A DNA stretch of 64,000 nucleotides from Liolophura sinensis (GCF_032854445.1 NC_088300.1:71148984-71212983), one strand, 5' to 3'; numbered from the stretch's first letter, positions 26,522 to 41,500 are shown. The notes: generated by a model not told the origin, from the sequence alone. Numbers and translations are program-made.

Positions 26522-29500
26522 ATATACCGAGTGTATGCTATGTAGTGCTTTGAAGCTATGCCTGACTAAATACTTAGAATGGTGAATAACTTCATAAAGT
26601 TAGTAATCAACTAACCTGTGTTTGGCGAAGATACACTGGAGTGAAACCAGACTTCTTCCAAAATCTGAAATCAAACAAAATTTCAGATTAGCGAGCCCTC
26701 CTACAATGAAATCACTTGATATTGTCATCACTATTGACTGTTTTATTAAACATAACTTATCAGCATTTTGATTTTGTGGTAGAGCAATTTAAAGAACATA
26801 AAGAATATCAAACTCTTAATGGATAAACAATCACGAACAATCTTCATATATACAGATATGACTACAAGTGAAGAGCTACATATACATACCTGAGTAAGCC
26901 AGCTGTCAATCCATACGACACCCCCAGATAGTCGAGGTTTTCTGCCCGCCTCTCACTTAGTTTGAGTAACAATGGTGGAAGGTTTTTCCTTGGAGCGAGT
27001 TTCTCCTGTAGCAAGCCCACCTCCTGCAGAGCAATAATCATACTGTCTACAGGCTGCAACTTTCTCATATACACCAAGAGTGGTAAAATCCATCAGCCAT
27101 GGGCTCTTGGTGGACGTCAGACAGATTAAAGCACTCCATCTTACCTGACATTCCTCCAGGTGTAATGTTGCAGCCACACCAAACAATTACTGATATTCAT
27201 ACATACAATGCCAGGGCTTGTCTATACATATAAGTTAACAAGTATATATGTATGCTTGGATTTTTACGTCATACTTAACAATTTTTCAGTCATATAACAA
27301 AGAAGAGTCAAGAGGTGTGTGTATATGTGTGCATATTGTGTCTTCTTGTAGCAGGGCAAGTCCATCTGACCAAAGTGCAGCAGCCACTTATGCTCAAGAC
27401 ACCAGACATGACACCCCCCCAGTCACATTATAATGACACCCAGCCAACCAGTCCTGTTTCCTTGTTCTAATCTCTCTGTGCTGGGGCTTTTACAACACTT
27501 CTGTAGCTGACTAAGGTTGGTTAGTGGGATAAGGGTAATGCAGTCAACTAACATAAGTAGGCTATGAAAACAGCTGACTGCAAAAAAAGTTTGCAAACGA
27601 AGTGTGATAACTCGGATGCACTTTTGTGGTTTATGAGCTTTAAAACGACTTTCACTTGCTGATAGAAGCTGATTTGTTCATGATTTCTTCCAATCAATGA
27701 ATAAGCATTCAAAAATAGGACTGATAGCACATTTAAAGCCAAATTTGTTTGCTCCCAACCACCTTTCGATTTTTGGCTATCTTTCCAAATCTAAGACAAA
27801 AAGCTTTAGTCGACAGCCAAATATTTTCTTTGTGAAGCATGGTCGAGTTTGAAGACTAAACTTATCCTTGTAGACTTTTGTGCAACAGACCTGTGAGCAC
27901 CAAGCCAGGCAGCAACAAGAACCATTTTTAAAGTATGACTGATCCCAGGTTTGATCCCAGTTCTCCTGACTTCGAGTCAGATGCTCTAACCAATAGGCTA
28001 CCGCAGCGGTCGCAACTATGTATATGAGTATATAACAGAATAAAACATACATGTACACATTTCCATTCTGATATTCATGAAAGAGTTCAGCACTGGCTCT
28101 CCTGTGAACATGTTTAAATATTACAATCATCAAATTTTAATGTTCAAAATGAGTCTCATTGATTATCTTTATCATCTTTATCCTTTAATCATACCTGATC
28201 TGAAACTGTGGCGATGTGCTCCTGTGGCTCCTCCCCTTCCTCCGACAAGTTAGGTATTTTCCCCTCATAATACTGCTGTAAAACCTGTAAGGCTCGAGTC
28301 CCATAGCCCATCTACAACAACAACAGCACTGAAATATAACATTCGAGAACTAGATTTTACCCTTGCCATGTCCACTTGAAGCAAACCTTTGACATTACAA
28401 CTCACTATTGTACTGTGTGAAATTTCCTTTGACATTAATGACATTATAAAATAGACAAGACATCCAGACAGTTTGATAAAGACTTCAACCTCAGATATGT
28501 CAGATGTTCAGATCTAACACAATGTCAATTATTTATTTGTTTGTTTTCTATGTGGGTGTGGTTTTATTCCAAGGTGAAGAATATTTAACTATCAGATATC
28601 ATGTTTATAGAGGAACCTGAGCAGAATCTGGCTGAACCAACGGCATCCATACCCAGAACATGTATGTGACAAACCTAATGTCCTTCACAAAGACTCAGTC
28701 TAAACAGTGAAAGCTGGATTTGATTGATCGATTTATTTATTTGATTCATGTTTTATGCTGTCCTCAAAAACATTTCACTTATACGAAGGTAGTCAGCATT
28801 ATGGTTGGTGGAAACCGGGCAGAGCCGGTGGGAAACCCACAACCATCTTTAGGTTGCTTGCAGAGCTTCCCACATACGACCAGTGAGAAAACCAACATAA
28901 GCCTGACTTGGAGTCAAAACGATCACACTGGTGACAGGATCCTGGGTCAATGTGCTGTGCTACCACGACAACCACTATGCCACAGAGCAACCATGCTGAA
29001 TTTGAACCCGCAGCCTTATTGGTCAGAGGGCAATTGGCTGTGGAAGACAATCAAATGAACAAGTAAGGATCTGTTCACTTACACAGAGATAAGATATAAG
29101 ATTTTAATACAACAAACATGATCATTAGTGATTACTATATTTTTTTTTCAAGACACTTGTACAAGACTTTCCTGTTTTTTCCCCTTTCTTTTTTTCTTTT
29201 TCTACATACTTTCCCTGTGTTACACTGGCTTAACTATCAACCTGCTATAACAAGGTGACACTGAATGAAGTGTGCACATTTTGTGATCATTGTTCCACAA
29301 AACATCTTACCCCTTGATAGTCTGGATGGGTGGCAATTCTGACTACTCTGGCCCCCGAGAGTCCCGGGAAATCATTGTCCTGAAACTGTACAAGAGACCC
29401 AGGTGTTTTATACAATCATGTAAATCATGCAAATTATGAAGGCATTATTCTCTGTAGACTGATAAAATTGCACTTTTTTTGAAACCCTGAAACTGGCCAA

Positions 29501-32500
29501 TACAGCCAATGCAGTTTTGTCTCCAAAATCAAATTCAAAAACAGGCATAAATCTCACTGAAGTTGTTCTTTAATATGTAAAAAGGCTGACGAATCAGGAT
29601 AACACTGTTTCTTATTAATGGTGAGCATGTGTTGATAAAACTTCGCAGAAACTGATAGACAATCTAAACATATTTTTCTTCTAGAAATGAGTCTCCAAAC
29701 CAACTAAGAAACTTCCCAGCCACAAAATGTGCAAATATGTAAAAGTTTCACCTGTGAAAATTAAAATTCATACTCTTTTATACACAGTTTTCAATGGTCT
29801 TTCTACTACAGCTCAGTTCATTTTTAGAGTTTCTTTTCCTTGAACACTGTAACACTACCAGGTTAATTACAAATGCCTACCTGTTGAGAAACAGTCCATG
29901 GTATGAGATCCCCTGCTGCACGCTGCCCTCGTGATAAACTGTTCATTATAGTCTGCTTAGAAATCTCACCTTCAAAACACACCTGAAGCAGAACAACTTT
30001 CACCCTTACTGTATCTCCCTGTTACAATATCTACATGCATGGTATCAAAACTCTGCCTTTCAAAGAAAGAAGGAAATAATAATAATTACCCTGATGAGTT
30101 TGTTTCTGGGAAGGCATCCAAGTGCCATTTTTCACTCCCCATTGCAAATATTTAAGCTTAAAAAATGCTGGGAGAAAACCTGTTTAAAATTTTTAAAATA
30201 ATTTTCCATTTGTGTAAACTGCATTTTGATATGCATTTCATCAGAGAAAAGTTTGAGGTATGAAGACAAAGGTAAATGACACACCTGAAGCACACAGAGG
30301 ACCTCGGGAAGCCCCTGCCCTGAGGGATCTACAGGACCTAATAGCACAAAGATGTGGTGGGCGGGAGCATCAGATAACATCTGCAGGTCATTCGGGCTGT
30401 TCTGTAAACAAACGCACAATCTCTCACGCTTATTTTTCCACACTGACATACATATGTAAACAAATACATCAGCAGCACTGGTTTCATGAAAAAACTAGGA
30501 ACACTGACTACATTAAAACAATGCAACTGCAATGCATTTTCAGACGAGATAAACTGTTATTGTACCAGGGCAAAAGCAGACCACAGAATGGGTGATACAT
30601 TTTAAAGACACATGTCTGCAAGCTTCAGAACATCATTTGACTCACAAAAAGGACTGTTCTATGTTTGCAAGTCAAGACAAAAAATCTGTTGGTCAATTAT
30701 TTACTGTGCTACATGTATAGGTATATACTGTTTGGCCCCCTGTGAAACATTGCCCTTTGTCAGGTACACCAAAACTCACTGGAGCTGGATTTGAACCTGC
30801 ATCCTCAGTGGTCACAAGCAATTTGGCCTTGATCAGAGCCATGCAGCAATGAGCTGGCAAGAGACCCATTGCTTATCCTGTATTACCTTGGTACACATGT
30901 ACATTCCAATTTACCTCATTTTTGTCCAGGCAAGGAGTGAAGATAAGATTGACTTACTTTATAATGTGAGGCAACATAGAGTGACATGATTCTCTGTAGG
31001 AAGGCCTCCGACGCCTTGTGATAAGAGAACAGAGTGTCTCGGTTCACGTAATATAGGTCACAGTGTTCAGGGAGGGGACAGCCAGACGTTATCCTGGGGA
31101 CAGAGGTGGCATCCAAACACAGCAGCGAGTTTAACCAGCTTTCCACTGGGTCACCGTTTGCATAACGGATAGAGTCTGTCAGAATCACTTCATGGAGGAC
31201 TCGTCCTGAGAAACAACGGTAAGAAACGACAGTAAGAGCAAAAATCACCACAGTATTTATTCATTTATTTAACTGGGCTATTTAACGTCATTCTCAAGAA
31301 TAAGTCACTTATTCCATGGTGGTCATGTTTATGGTCAGAAGAAGTTGGGCAGAGACTGGAGTGAGTGCTTGGGGTTTAACGTCACACTGGCAGAGCCTGT
31401 AGTGAGTGCTTGGGGTTTAACGTCGCACTGGCAGAGCCTGGAGTGAGTGCTTGGGGTTTAACGTCGCACTGGCAGAGCCTGGAGTGAGTGCTTGGGGTTT
31501 AACGTCGCACTGGCAGAGCCTGGAGTGAGTTCTTGAGGTTTAACGTAGTACTGGCAGAGCCTGGAGTGAGTGCTTGGGGTTAAACATCATACTGGCAGAG
31601 CCTGAATAAACTTCCCCATCATGTTTCAACCTCTTGACAAAACACACAAAACAATTCATCACAATATATATTACAAACACATAGATGTTATTCTTTAAAT
31701 TTTTAAAAAATTTTATAGATAAAAATGTTCATGCATCTATTTTTGATTTTTATTTATTTTTGAGATTTATTTTATTATTTATATTTTGAACTCATAGAGT
31801 CCGCATTAGTGACAGGAGCTCCTGGGTCTTTGCACCATGCCGGTAAGCTGACCACCTTGGCCACTGAGGCTCCCAGAGTTTTATAGCCAGATGTGTTTTC
31901 TTTCTGTTTAAATGTGACTAACTTTCATAACAGCCTCCATAATTACCTACTCCAATCAATCAACATGCACGCTAATTAGCTACTCCAATCAATCTACATG
32001 CATACTAATTAGCAACTCCGATAAATCTCCATGTATTCTAATTAGCTACTCCAATCAATCTACTTGCATGCGTATTAGTTACTCCAATCAATCTGCATCC
32101 ATGTGCTTTTGGTGTGAAGCAAAATTTGATATTTTAGTCATGCTAAACACAATATTGGAAAAGTAATTAAAAACAATAAATCCTTTAAATTATGACCCTC
32201 TGTGACTTTAGTAACTTTAGACTACAGCTACCTTCCCATTTGAGGATATCACAAGCAGTCAACAGTTTCATTCAGATAATATGACCTCACTGGTTAAGGT
32301 AAAAGCAGAAAAACCAATATAAATAACTGACCAGTAGCAGATATGGTGGAGTCAGTGTTCCCCCCCATCTTGGCAGCTTTTGCCACCTCAGAGCTGGCAG
32401 TACCAAATGTAGAGGACTGAGCTCGTAGCTGCTGTACCAGCTTGAGGGACAGAGACCGGCCTGTACCTTCGTACCTGTCAGTCAGAAGACAAGAAGCTGC

Positions 32501-35500
32501 TGATTTCAGTGGTATTTTACCCATAATCAAGACAGTTTTAATTAAGTGACATGATTGTTGGTTGTTGTCCTTATTTAAATTAGCAGATAAATTTTGTATC
32601 TGCTTCAAACCATCAAATTTTGTGATAATAAATCATCAACTTTAATATGTCAGCTTACTTCTGTACGTTGTATATCTCCAAATATGACTTACTATAAATC
32701 TTCAACTTTTCTGACCTCTAAAGTACTTTGTCAGTGGAATTCATGCATACAATTATTATGAAAATCACACTTACGATGTAAGCGTTACAAAACTGTGGAA
32801 ATTATATTTCTACAACCCAGTTCAGTTCTCATAATGTTTCAAATTATTGGGAAAAAAAAGGTACATGTACATGGATAACACATTTTTTTATTCTTTATGA
32901 AAACTCCGCTGCTTGTATTTCAAACAGCTCAGATTTTTTAAGGAAGGCTAAAATGAATTGATAAAAGCTTTAAACTTGAAGTATGAAACTTTTAGTATTT
33001 GCAACTGACCCACTGATTGTTGAAGACATAAACACAAGGTAAGGCCCGAGCAAACTCTTGACCAGGGGTAGGGGAATTGCAGCCGCCTCATCTATACACA
33101 CCAACTCTGCCTGACCCAGCTTGTGGGCATCACTGGGGTGGATGTACTGAAAAATCACACACAACTATAGTTGGCATCAAGAGACAAAAACAAAATGTGA
33201 AGAACTGCAATGTAAAGAGATTTATGATTCTTTTCTCAAAATTGGACAATCACAGTTTAATGATGTTTTGAATTTCATGTATAGGTCAAAAAAAAAAAAG
33301 AGAGAGATCTTTAGCTTTCCTGGAACAGATGTGCACTACACAAAATGGAGGAGAGAAAACATTCTCCAGACTGTCCATATTCCTAACTGCAAAGAGTGGA
33401 GATTCCTGACACTGCAAGGTACAATATCCTGGTACCAATGTGTTTGACTGGCATACGTTAGAATTGTGTCACAGATGCAGCTGTTGCTTTTGTGATCTGA
33501 AGTGTTTTGTCATACACAAAAAATGTTAACTCAATGTGCACATGAGGACATTCACCTGGATTGTCTGTCGATGTTCCCTGAAGATATTTACTCTGACAAT
33601 CGCTTTGTTAAACTCTGGGTTTGTAGACTGGACTAAATCGTAATCCAGGTGTTCCTGAGTGTACAAAATAGAATATCAATATGAGTACAAGAAAAGTGAA
33701 TGTTGACTGTGTCAACAACTGTACCAGGCAACAATCACATTCCTAAAGGAATAAAACTTTATTCATTTAGGCAAACAGAAAACTGTTTGCTCAGATATTA
33801 ATGTCCACTGTTTTAATATAATTTGAACATTTAAACTGTCTTAGTTTGAGTGAATATCTTTTAGTATCAGAAAGCAACAAATTCAATTTATCTTCCTACA
33901 GTGAAACAACTTTATATTATTAATGTCCAGTATAAATACTGGCTTGGGCCGATCACAGTGGTCCAATCAAATTTACTGTGAGTAACTGGGATACTTTTTT
34001 CAGTGCAAGGTATGTTCGTGTTTTGCTGAATCAATAATTCACTTGTCTGACAGCAGATGTTTCCATGTTACTAACAGCATACTAACATAATACTAACTCA
34101 TGTATTACATGATCATGACTGCAGCTGCTTTCCTTAGTATTTGAAAATTAAACAGGCTGATATTAAACTAACCTGGTATTCCAGGGCATCAAAACCTTTA
34201 AATATAAACTAACCTGGTATTCCAGGGCATCAAAACCTTTAAATATAAACTAACCTGGTATTCCAGGGCATCAAAACCTTTAAATATAAACTAACCTGGT
34301 ATTCCAGGGCATCAAAACCTTTAAATATAAACTCAAACAGCGTCTTCAGATTCTCAGGACTTGGGGCAGTGACGAAGATGTTGGAATACCTAAAAACAAG
34401 ATTGATTTGTACAGGCGCTACCTATATATTTACTGAGCCTGGCATGCAGTTTTTTTGCACCAGCAGCTCATAGCATCTGTTTTTATATATGTAATAATGA
34501 CAATCAAATTCAGTAAGGAAGCAATGTTTAAATTGTTTCAAGTATCAACTTGCAGGGTTGAAACCAGAAAATTTTCTAGAGTCCTTTTCTAGAGGCTGCG
34601 GACGAGGAGCCGCCCAGGCCCCGAAGCTCCCGGGGTCTAGATTGCTGGAGATGCATTCTCAGCCATTTCTGGCAACCTGAGAGACAATATCAGGGGTGCA
34701 AGTTTTGACAATTTTGTACATAATAATTGCTGAAATTTTTTTCATCAGTGCAACATTTGTGAGACTGCAGGGTTCTCTGAACAACCCTTTCAGCAAAAAC
34801 AAAAAATAAGTACCTATGTATCAACTAGGGGTGGGTATTGCCCCTAAAATCGTATTGCGATATATTGCGATATAGGAAAACTGTATTGCGTTATATGACT
34901 AGCTACAACACTTAAACAGAAGAAAAATAAAGCAATGCATAAGACGAACATTTTTTGAAAGTCCTACAAAAGTGATATGGCTTGTATCAAGATAACTATT
35001 AAATGTTAGTACGTTTTCTTGGAATGTGAGAATATGTAACTGTTGTTCAGCGAGTCATTTTAATTGGGTCAACTTTAAGTAAACATTTAACTAGTAAATG
35101 TCACACTCAAATATTTATTTCCACTGTAGAAATATACTTCATAATTAATAAAATTGCACTGCAAAAATAAATTCAAAAACTTTATGATGTATATATATTT
35201 TACAAATGTTTAGAGTGAGCTAAACATCAGTGATTCATAGAAGTCCAAATTTTACGAGCAGAAACTCAAAAAAAAAGTTTTTTGAGAGGGTATATAGAGT
35301 TTAAAAAAATTTGACCGGCCAATTCGGAATCCAAAGTGAGTTATGAGTATGAAATTTTATGACACCACCAAGTATTGGATTTCCAAGATTAAGGATTCTT
35401 TGCATTTCATACACAGAAAGAAAAAAAAACAAAACAAAACAAAACAACTGCAAGATAACCACTGTGGGTAATAACATCCTTACTAACTACTGGCAGGGGT

Positions 35501-38500
35501 TGGATTTGATCTGGTACAAAAGCCTATGCAGCCCCGACTGAATTTGCCACGAAATAGTGGGCCAAATATTGACTTATTACTGAAAATAAATACCTCTATT
35601 GTCGTAGCATATAGATTTAAGGCTTTTCCCTTTTAAAGTCGCCAATGAACACCAACAATCAACATTATTTTAGAAGGACACATAAAAAAAATCGGGGTAA
35701 ATCTTGAAGTGACGAAAAATGGACACTGAATAATGTCTTCTGACACCACGGATATCTCCGAATGAACCAAAGGTAATGATTGTAAACCTCACGATACGTT
35801 CCCGTTAGTTTGGGCTTACTTATGGTCATAAATTAAAACATTTACCTGAGGCGACAAAAGTAACACAAAAATCTGTTTTGATTTCCCACAACATTTGTTT
35901 GACCTCCTACAATTTTTATCCATTTGATTTCCTAGAAGAGTTCGTTTGACGGACACAACTAGATCCTGTCCTCATCTCTGACTTCTATTATGACATTATA
36001 CTTTTATAATATACTATTTTGTTTACAGTAATTTTTACTGCAAGGGCTATTACATCTCGCAAAAAAAAAAAAAAGTACACTACATTTTAGATAAATCTGA
36101 ACAACATACATGTTGATCCTGCACTGGTGCAAAGACAAATGTCTACCAGAATATTTATACGGTACCCAATCACTGTCGTTTTGCATCTCTCTTATTGTAT
36201 ATGACAACTGACAGAAGACACTAACACCCACAGGTCTTCTCCTGTGAATCCTCCCTCATTATCCCTGTTCATGATGACAATAGGTAGATGATGCTTGTGC
36301 GGCCATTTGCGAAGCATATCATTCATTGAAGATCTTTGCCTTATTGTGAGAAAGTAATTTGCCAAAGATCGATGATTTACACCAGGCATTCCAGCTTCCT
36401 CCATCCATAAAACTGGTCACTGTTGCCCAATTGAAAAATTCTTAAGTAAGGCATTAAACAACAATGAAATACATAAATCAAAGACAATCTCTCACATTTT
36501 AACCTTTACACGCTGTACATATTTTTAAACAATAGCATAATAAGTTTCCTTAATATTAGAAACAGTTCATACCAACTCAACTCTGTTGAAAAATCTTACC
36601 CAAACCCAACAGCCGTTGCCATGGCCAGACCCAATGCTGCTGATTTACCCCGCCCTCTTGCTGCTGTCATGACGACAGTACTCCTTAATGTTTTCTCTGA
36701 TATAGCTTCCACAAACTTCAGCAACGCTTTTGCCTGGAAAATTCAGAAAAAAAAATTTGCTATAAAATGACAAGATATCTGAGACAACAAACTGTATCTG
36801 CCAATGTTAACATAATACAGAACCATTAAAACATTATAAAAATTGCTTTCTTGATGGGTTATCTACAGCCAATGTTAAATGGTTACAAACATAGCTGAGT
36901 CAGTTTGCATACAGTACAAGTATTTGTTTGAGCTGCACATGTCGTATGACCTCAGAGAACTGTTAATATAGTATGCCTGTGAAAGGAATATTTCACTCTG
37001 GAGACCTAGGCTATTTTTACGCTACATTTTCCACACCTATACCCACACCTAAACACAGTACTGTACCTTTCCTATCCAGAAATGCTGATGGATGAGGAGT
37101 TCAGGAGTGGACACTGGCAAAACTAGGCTGGGGTTAACTTAACTGCTCAACCATTGATCACTGAAGAAAGACCTACTGTCCGAGAACATGGCAAAAAAGC
37201 TTCTTGCTGTTTTCCAATGTGTATTTATCCACCACTCCCCTCTCAAATAAAGTCTACCTTAATGTCTTTTTTTGGATTTTGACTGCTACTGGTTTCGCCC
37301 AATTTCATCTTCTATTAAATATGTGTGCTTTGAAATACAAGGTTATAAGGTGTTTAGTTTCATTTCTCTGAGATGACCAACATTTTTAACACAATTTTCT
37401 CCCTCAGCTGACCATTCAAACCATAAGACTGGTCACAATTGCATTGACTGGGACAATGGGGCTTGCATATGGTTTTCAACAACAGTCAAATAAAATAATA
37501 AACAATGCATCAGTCCACTCAGCTAACCTGGTCAAGTGTCTTACAGCAGTTGATCAGTCCCCCCACAGGCTGTGTGTCCTGTAAAGACTCTTTCAACTCC
37601 TTTAATTCCTGCTCCATTGGAGTCAGTCCATCCTCCTGAAAACGATTTGATTAATCATAAGATTGATTAAATGACTGAATATAAGAAACAATAAGGCTTT
37701 ATTCACGTCTACATGTCACATGCTTTGTCACATATTGAGTTCTGAAGTCTACATTCAACTATCAACAATCCTATCTTTCAGGTGAAGAAATTTCATTCAA
37801 AAGTACATGTACAGAATATAAAGGGTCGAGGCCAATATACAAATATTACCATTACTAATAATGTTAAATTAATAATAATATTCAACCCGAAAATCACAAT
37901 TTGTAATCAGATTTCCAAACAAGCAAGGCAAATTTATCCCAAACAAGTAAAAGAAAGTTTCCCAACATGGACATTGTCCCTCACATCAGACGTTTCCCAA
38001 AACATGGACACTGTTCCTCACATCAGGGGTTTCCCAAAACATGGACACTGTCCCACACATCACAGATTTCCCAAAACAAGGACATTGTCCCTCACATAGG
38101 GGTTTCCCAAAACATGGACAACACCCTCACAGGTGTTTGGTCAATGCTTCTGGTTACACTCCACACAACACACAATTTGAATTGCTTCACAATAAAAGCC
38201 CATTTCAGTGTACAAATCTACATTGTAGTCCTTACCGCTGATCTAGGGGCGACAGGGGTGAGGCTGTGCACATGAGAAGATAGGGGCAGGATGTTGAACT
38301 GGTCATCTATCACCATACAGTTCTTACAGGTGGACAAAGAGAGGATAAACCTAAAACAGGACAAAAATACAAGACTAACTGCCAAGTTTCTCAGTTTATT
38401 GATTTATGGGCTTTTAGGCTGTACTCAAGAATAATTTGTTTTTATCATGGCAGTCAGGTTTAAACATGTAAGTGAAGGTAACCTCCGGACACACATGACA

Positions 38501-41500
38501 ACTTCTGAACAAGCCTCCAGACACACCTGACAACCTCTGAACAAACCTCCGGACACACCTGCCAACCTCTGAACAAACCTCCGACACACCTGCCAACCTC
38601 TGAACAAACCTTCGGACACACTGAACAAACCTCTGGACACACTACACTTACCTTAACAAATCTTCGCACAAACATCCTGACACATCTGGCCAGTATGAGG
38701 TGGGCTCAAGTTCTGAGTGTTTTGTGTACATGTAGCCTTGAGATAATAGTCTCTTTGCTGGTTTGAAACCATTTGCTGGTTTGGCCATTGACTCTCACAG
38801 GTGTTTCCCAAAACACAAACATTGTCCCTCACATCAGAGGTTTCCCAAAACGTGGACATTGTCCCTCACAGATGTTTCCCAAAACATGGACATTGTCCCT
38901 CACAAGTGTTTCCCAAAACACAAACATTGTCCTTCACATCAGAGGTTTCCCAAAACATGGACATTGTCCCACGCATCACAGGTTTCCCAAAACATGGACA
39001 ATGTCCCTCAGATAAGGGTTTCCCAAAACATGGAAACTGTCCCTCACAGGTGTTTCCCAAAACATGGCCACTGTCCCACACATCAGAGGTTTCCCAAAAC
39101 ATGGACAATGTCCTTCGCATAAGGGTTTCTCAAAACATGGACATTGTCCCTCACATCAGAGGTTTCTCAAACCATGGACATTGTCCCTCACATAAGGGTT
39201 TCCTAAAACATGGACATTGTCCCACACATCAGGGGGTTCCCAAAACATGGACATTGTCCCTCACATCAGGGGTTTCCCAACACATGGACATTGTCCCTCA
39301 CATAAGGGTTTTCCCAAGACATGGACTTTGTCCCACACATAAGGGTTTTCCCATAACATGGACACTGTCCCACACATCAGGGGTTTCCCAAAACGTGGAC
39401 ATTGTCCCTCACATCAGGCATTTCCCAAAACATGGACATTGTCCCACACATAAGGGTTTTCCTAAGACATGGACATTGTCCCACACATCAGGGGTTTTCC
39501 AAAACATGGACACTGTCCCTCACATAAGGGTTTCCCAAAACATGGACACTGTCCCACACATCAGAGGTTTCTCAAACCATGGACATTGTCCCTCACATCA
39601 CAAGTTTCCAAAAACATGGACATTGTCCCTCACATCACAGGTTTCCCAACACATGGACATTGTCCCTCACATAAGGGTTTCCCAAAACATAGACCATTGT
39701 CCCACACATAAGGGTTTTCCTAAAATATGGATATTGTCCCACACATCAGGGGTTTCCCAAAACATGGACACTGTCCCTCACATCAGGCATTTCCCAAAAC
39801 ATGGACAGTGTCCCTCATATCAGGGGTTTCCCAAAACATGGACATTGTCCCACACATCAGGGGTATCCCAAAATTTTCATTTGTGCAAATAACAAAAATA
39901 TCACAAATATTTTCCCTTATTTCTGAATCCTTTTGGTAACAAATTTGAAGCAAATGAAGTGTTATCTTTGTGACTGGTACAACAATTATCTCCCGTAATA
40001 TATTCATAAATCATAAACTGCATCAAAGAAAGTTCAGCACGATGTGAAGCTGTACATTCTAATGTTAAGCTGTACATTCTAATGTTAAGCTGTCCATTCT
40101 AATGTGAAGCTGTACATTCTAATGTGAAGCTGTACATTTTAATGTGGAACCCTTCATTCTGACATTCAGGTCACGCTGGCTTCCTCTCCGGCTAACAACC
40201 TTCGGAAGGTTGTGGGTTTCCGCTGGGCTCTGCCTGGTTTCCTCCCACAATAATGCTGGCCGCCGTCGTATAAGTGAAATATTCTTGAGCACAGCGTAGA
40301 ACATCCATCAAATCAATAAATAGATAAAACATGGGGGCCTCCTTGGCTCAGTTGGTTAGCGCGCTAGCGCATCGTAATGACCCAGGAGCCTCTCACTAAT
40401 GCGGTTGCTGTGAGTTCAAGTCCAGCTTGTGCTGGCTTCCCCAATCAAATAAACACCAATCAAATCAATAAATAAATAAATGCATTCTGATCTGGAGCCG
40501 TACACTTTGATGTTGAGCTATACATTCTTATGGGGATCCCTACATTTTGATGTGAATCTGTACATTTTGAGGTGAAGCTGTACATTCTAATGTGAGGCCC
40601 TATATTCTGGTGTTAAGGTTTACATTCTTACATGGAGCCCTACATTCTGATGTGAAGCTGTACATTCTGATGTGAAGCCCTACATTCTGATGTGAAGCCA
40701 CACATTCTGATGTGAAGCCCTAAATTCTAATGCTAAGCTGTACATTCTGATGTGAAGCTGTACATGTGGAGCCCTTTATTCTGATGTGAAGCTGTATATT
40801 CTGATGTCAAGCCATGCATTCTGACATTAAGCTGTGCAATCTGATGTGAAGCCTTACATCCTGATGTGAAGCTGTACACTGTGATGTGGAGTTCTATGTT
40901 GTGATGTGAAGCTGTACATTCTGATGTGAAGCTGTACATTCTGATGTGGAGCCCAACATTCTGATGTGAAGCTGTACATTCTGATGTTAAGCTGTACATT
41001 CTGATGTGAAGCTGTACATTCTGATGTGAAGCTGTACTTTCTGATGTGAAGCCATACTTTCTGACATAAGCTGTACATTCTGATGTGAAGCTATACTTTC
41101 TGATGTAAAGCCAAACATTCTGATGCGAAGCCATACATTCTGACAGGAAGCTGTACATTCTGATGTGAAGCTGTACATTCTGATGTGAAGCTGTACATTC
41201 TGATGTGGAGCCCAACATTCTGATGTGAAGCTGTACATTCTGATGTTAAGCTGTACATTCTGATGTGAAGCTGTACATTCTGATGTTAAGCTGTACATTC
41301 TGATGTGAAGCTGTACATTCTGATGTGAAGCTGTACTTTCTGATGTGAAGCCATACTTTCTGACATAAGCTGTACATTCTGATGTGAAGCTATACTTTCT
41401 GATGTAAAGCCAAACATTCTGATGCGAAGCCATACATTCTGACAGGAAGCTGTACATTCTGATGTGAAGCTGTACTTTTTGATGTGAAGCCGTACATTCT

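Noticed and set aside
34825-34905. hAT-type transposon end (AGGGGTGGGTATTG followed by repeated TATTGCGATAT)
   Set aside because: Looks like one end of such an element, but I could not find the matching inverted terminus or an 8-bp target duplication.
38801-39892. 363-codon open frame on the + strand, the longest in the window
   Set aside because: It is entirely a 34-38-bp minisatellite whose unit lacks stops in this frame. Other frames are also open, the composition is low-complexity, and it has no start or splice context.
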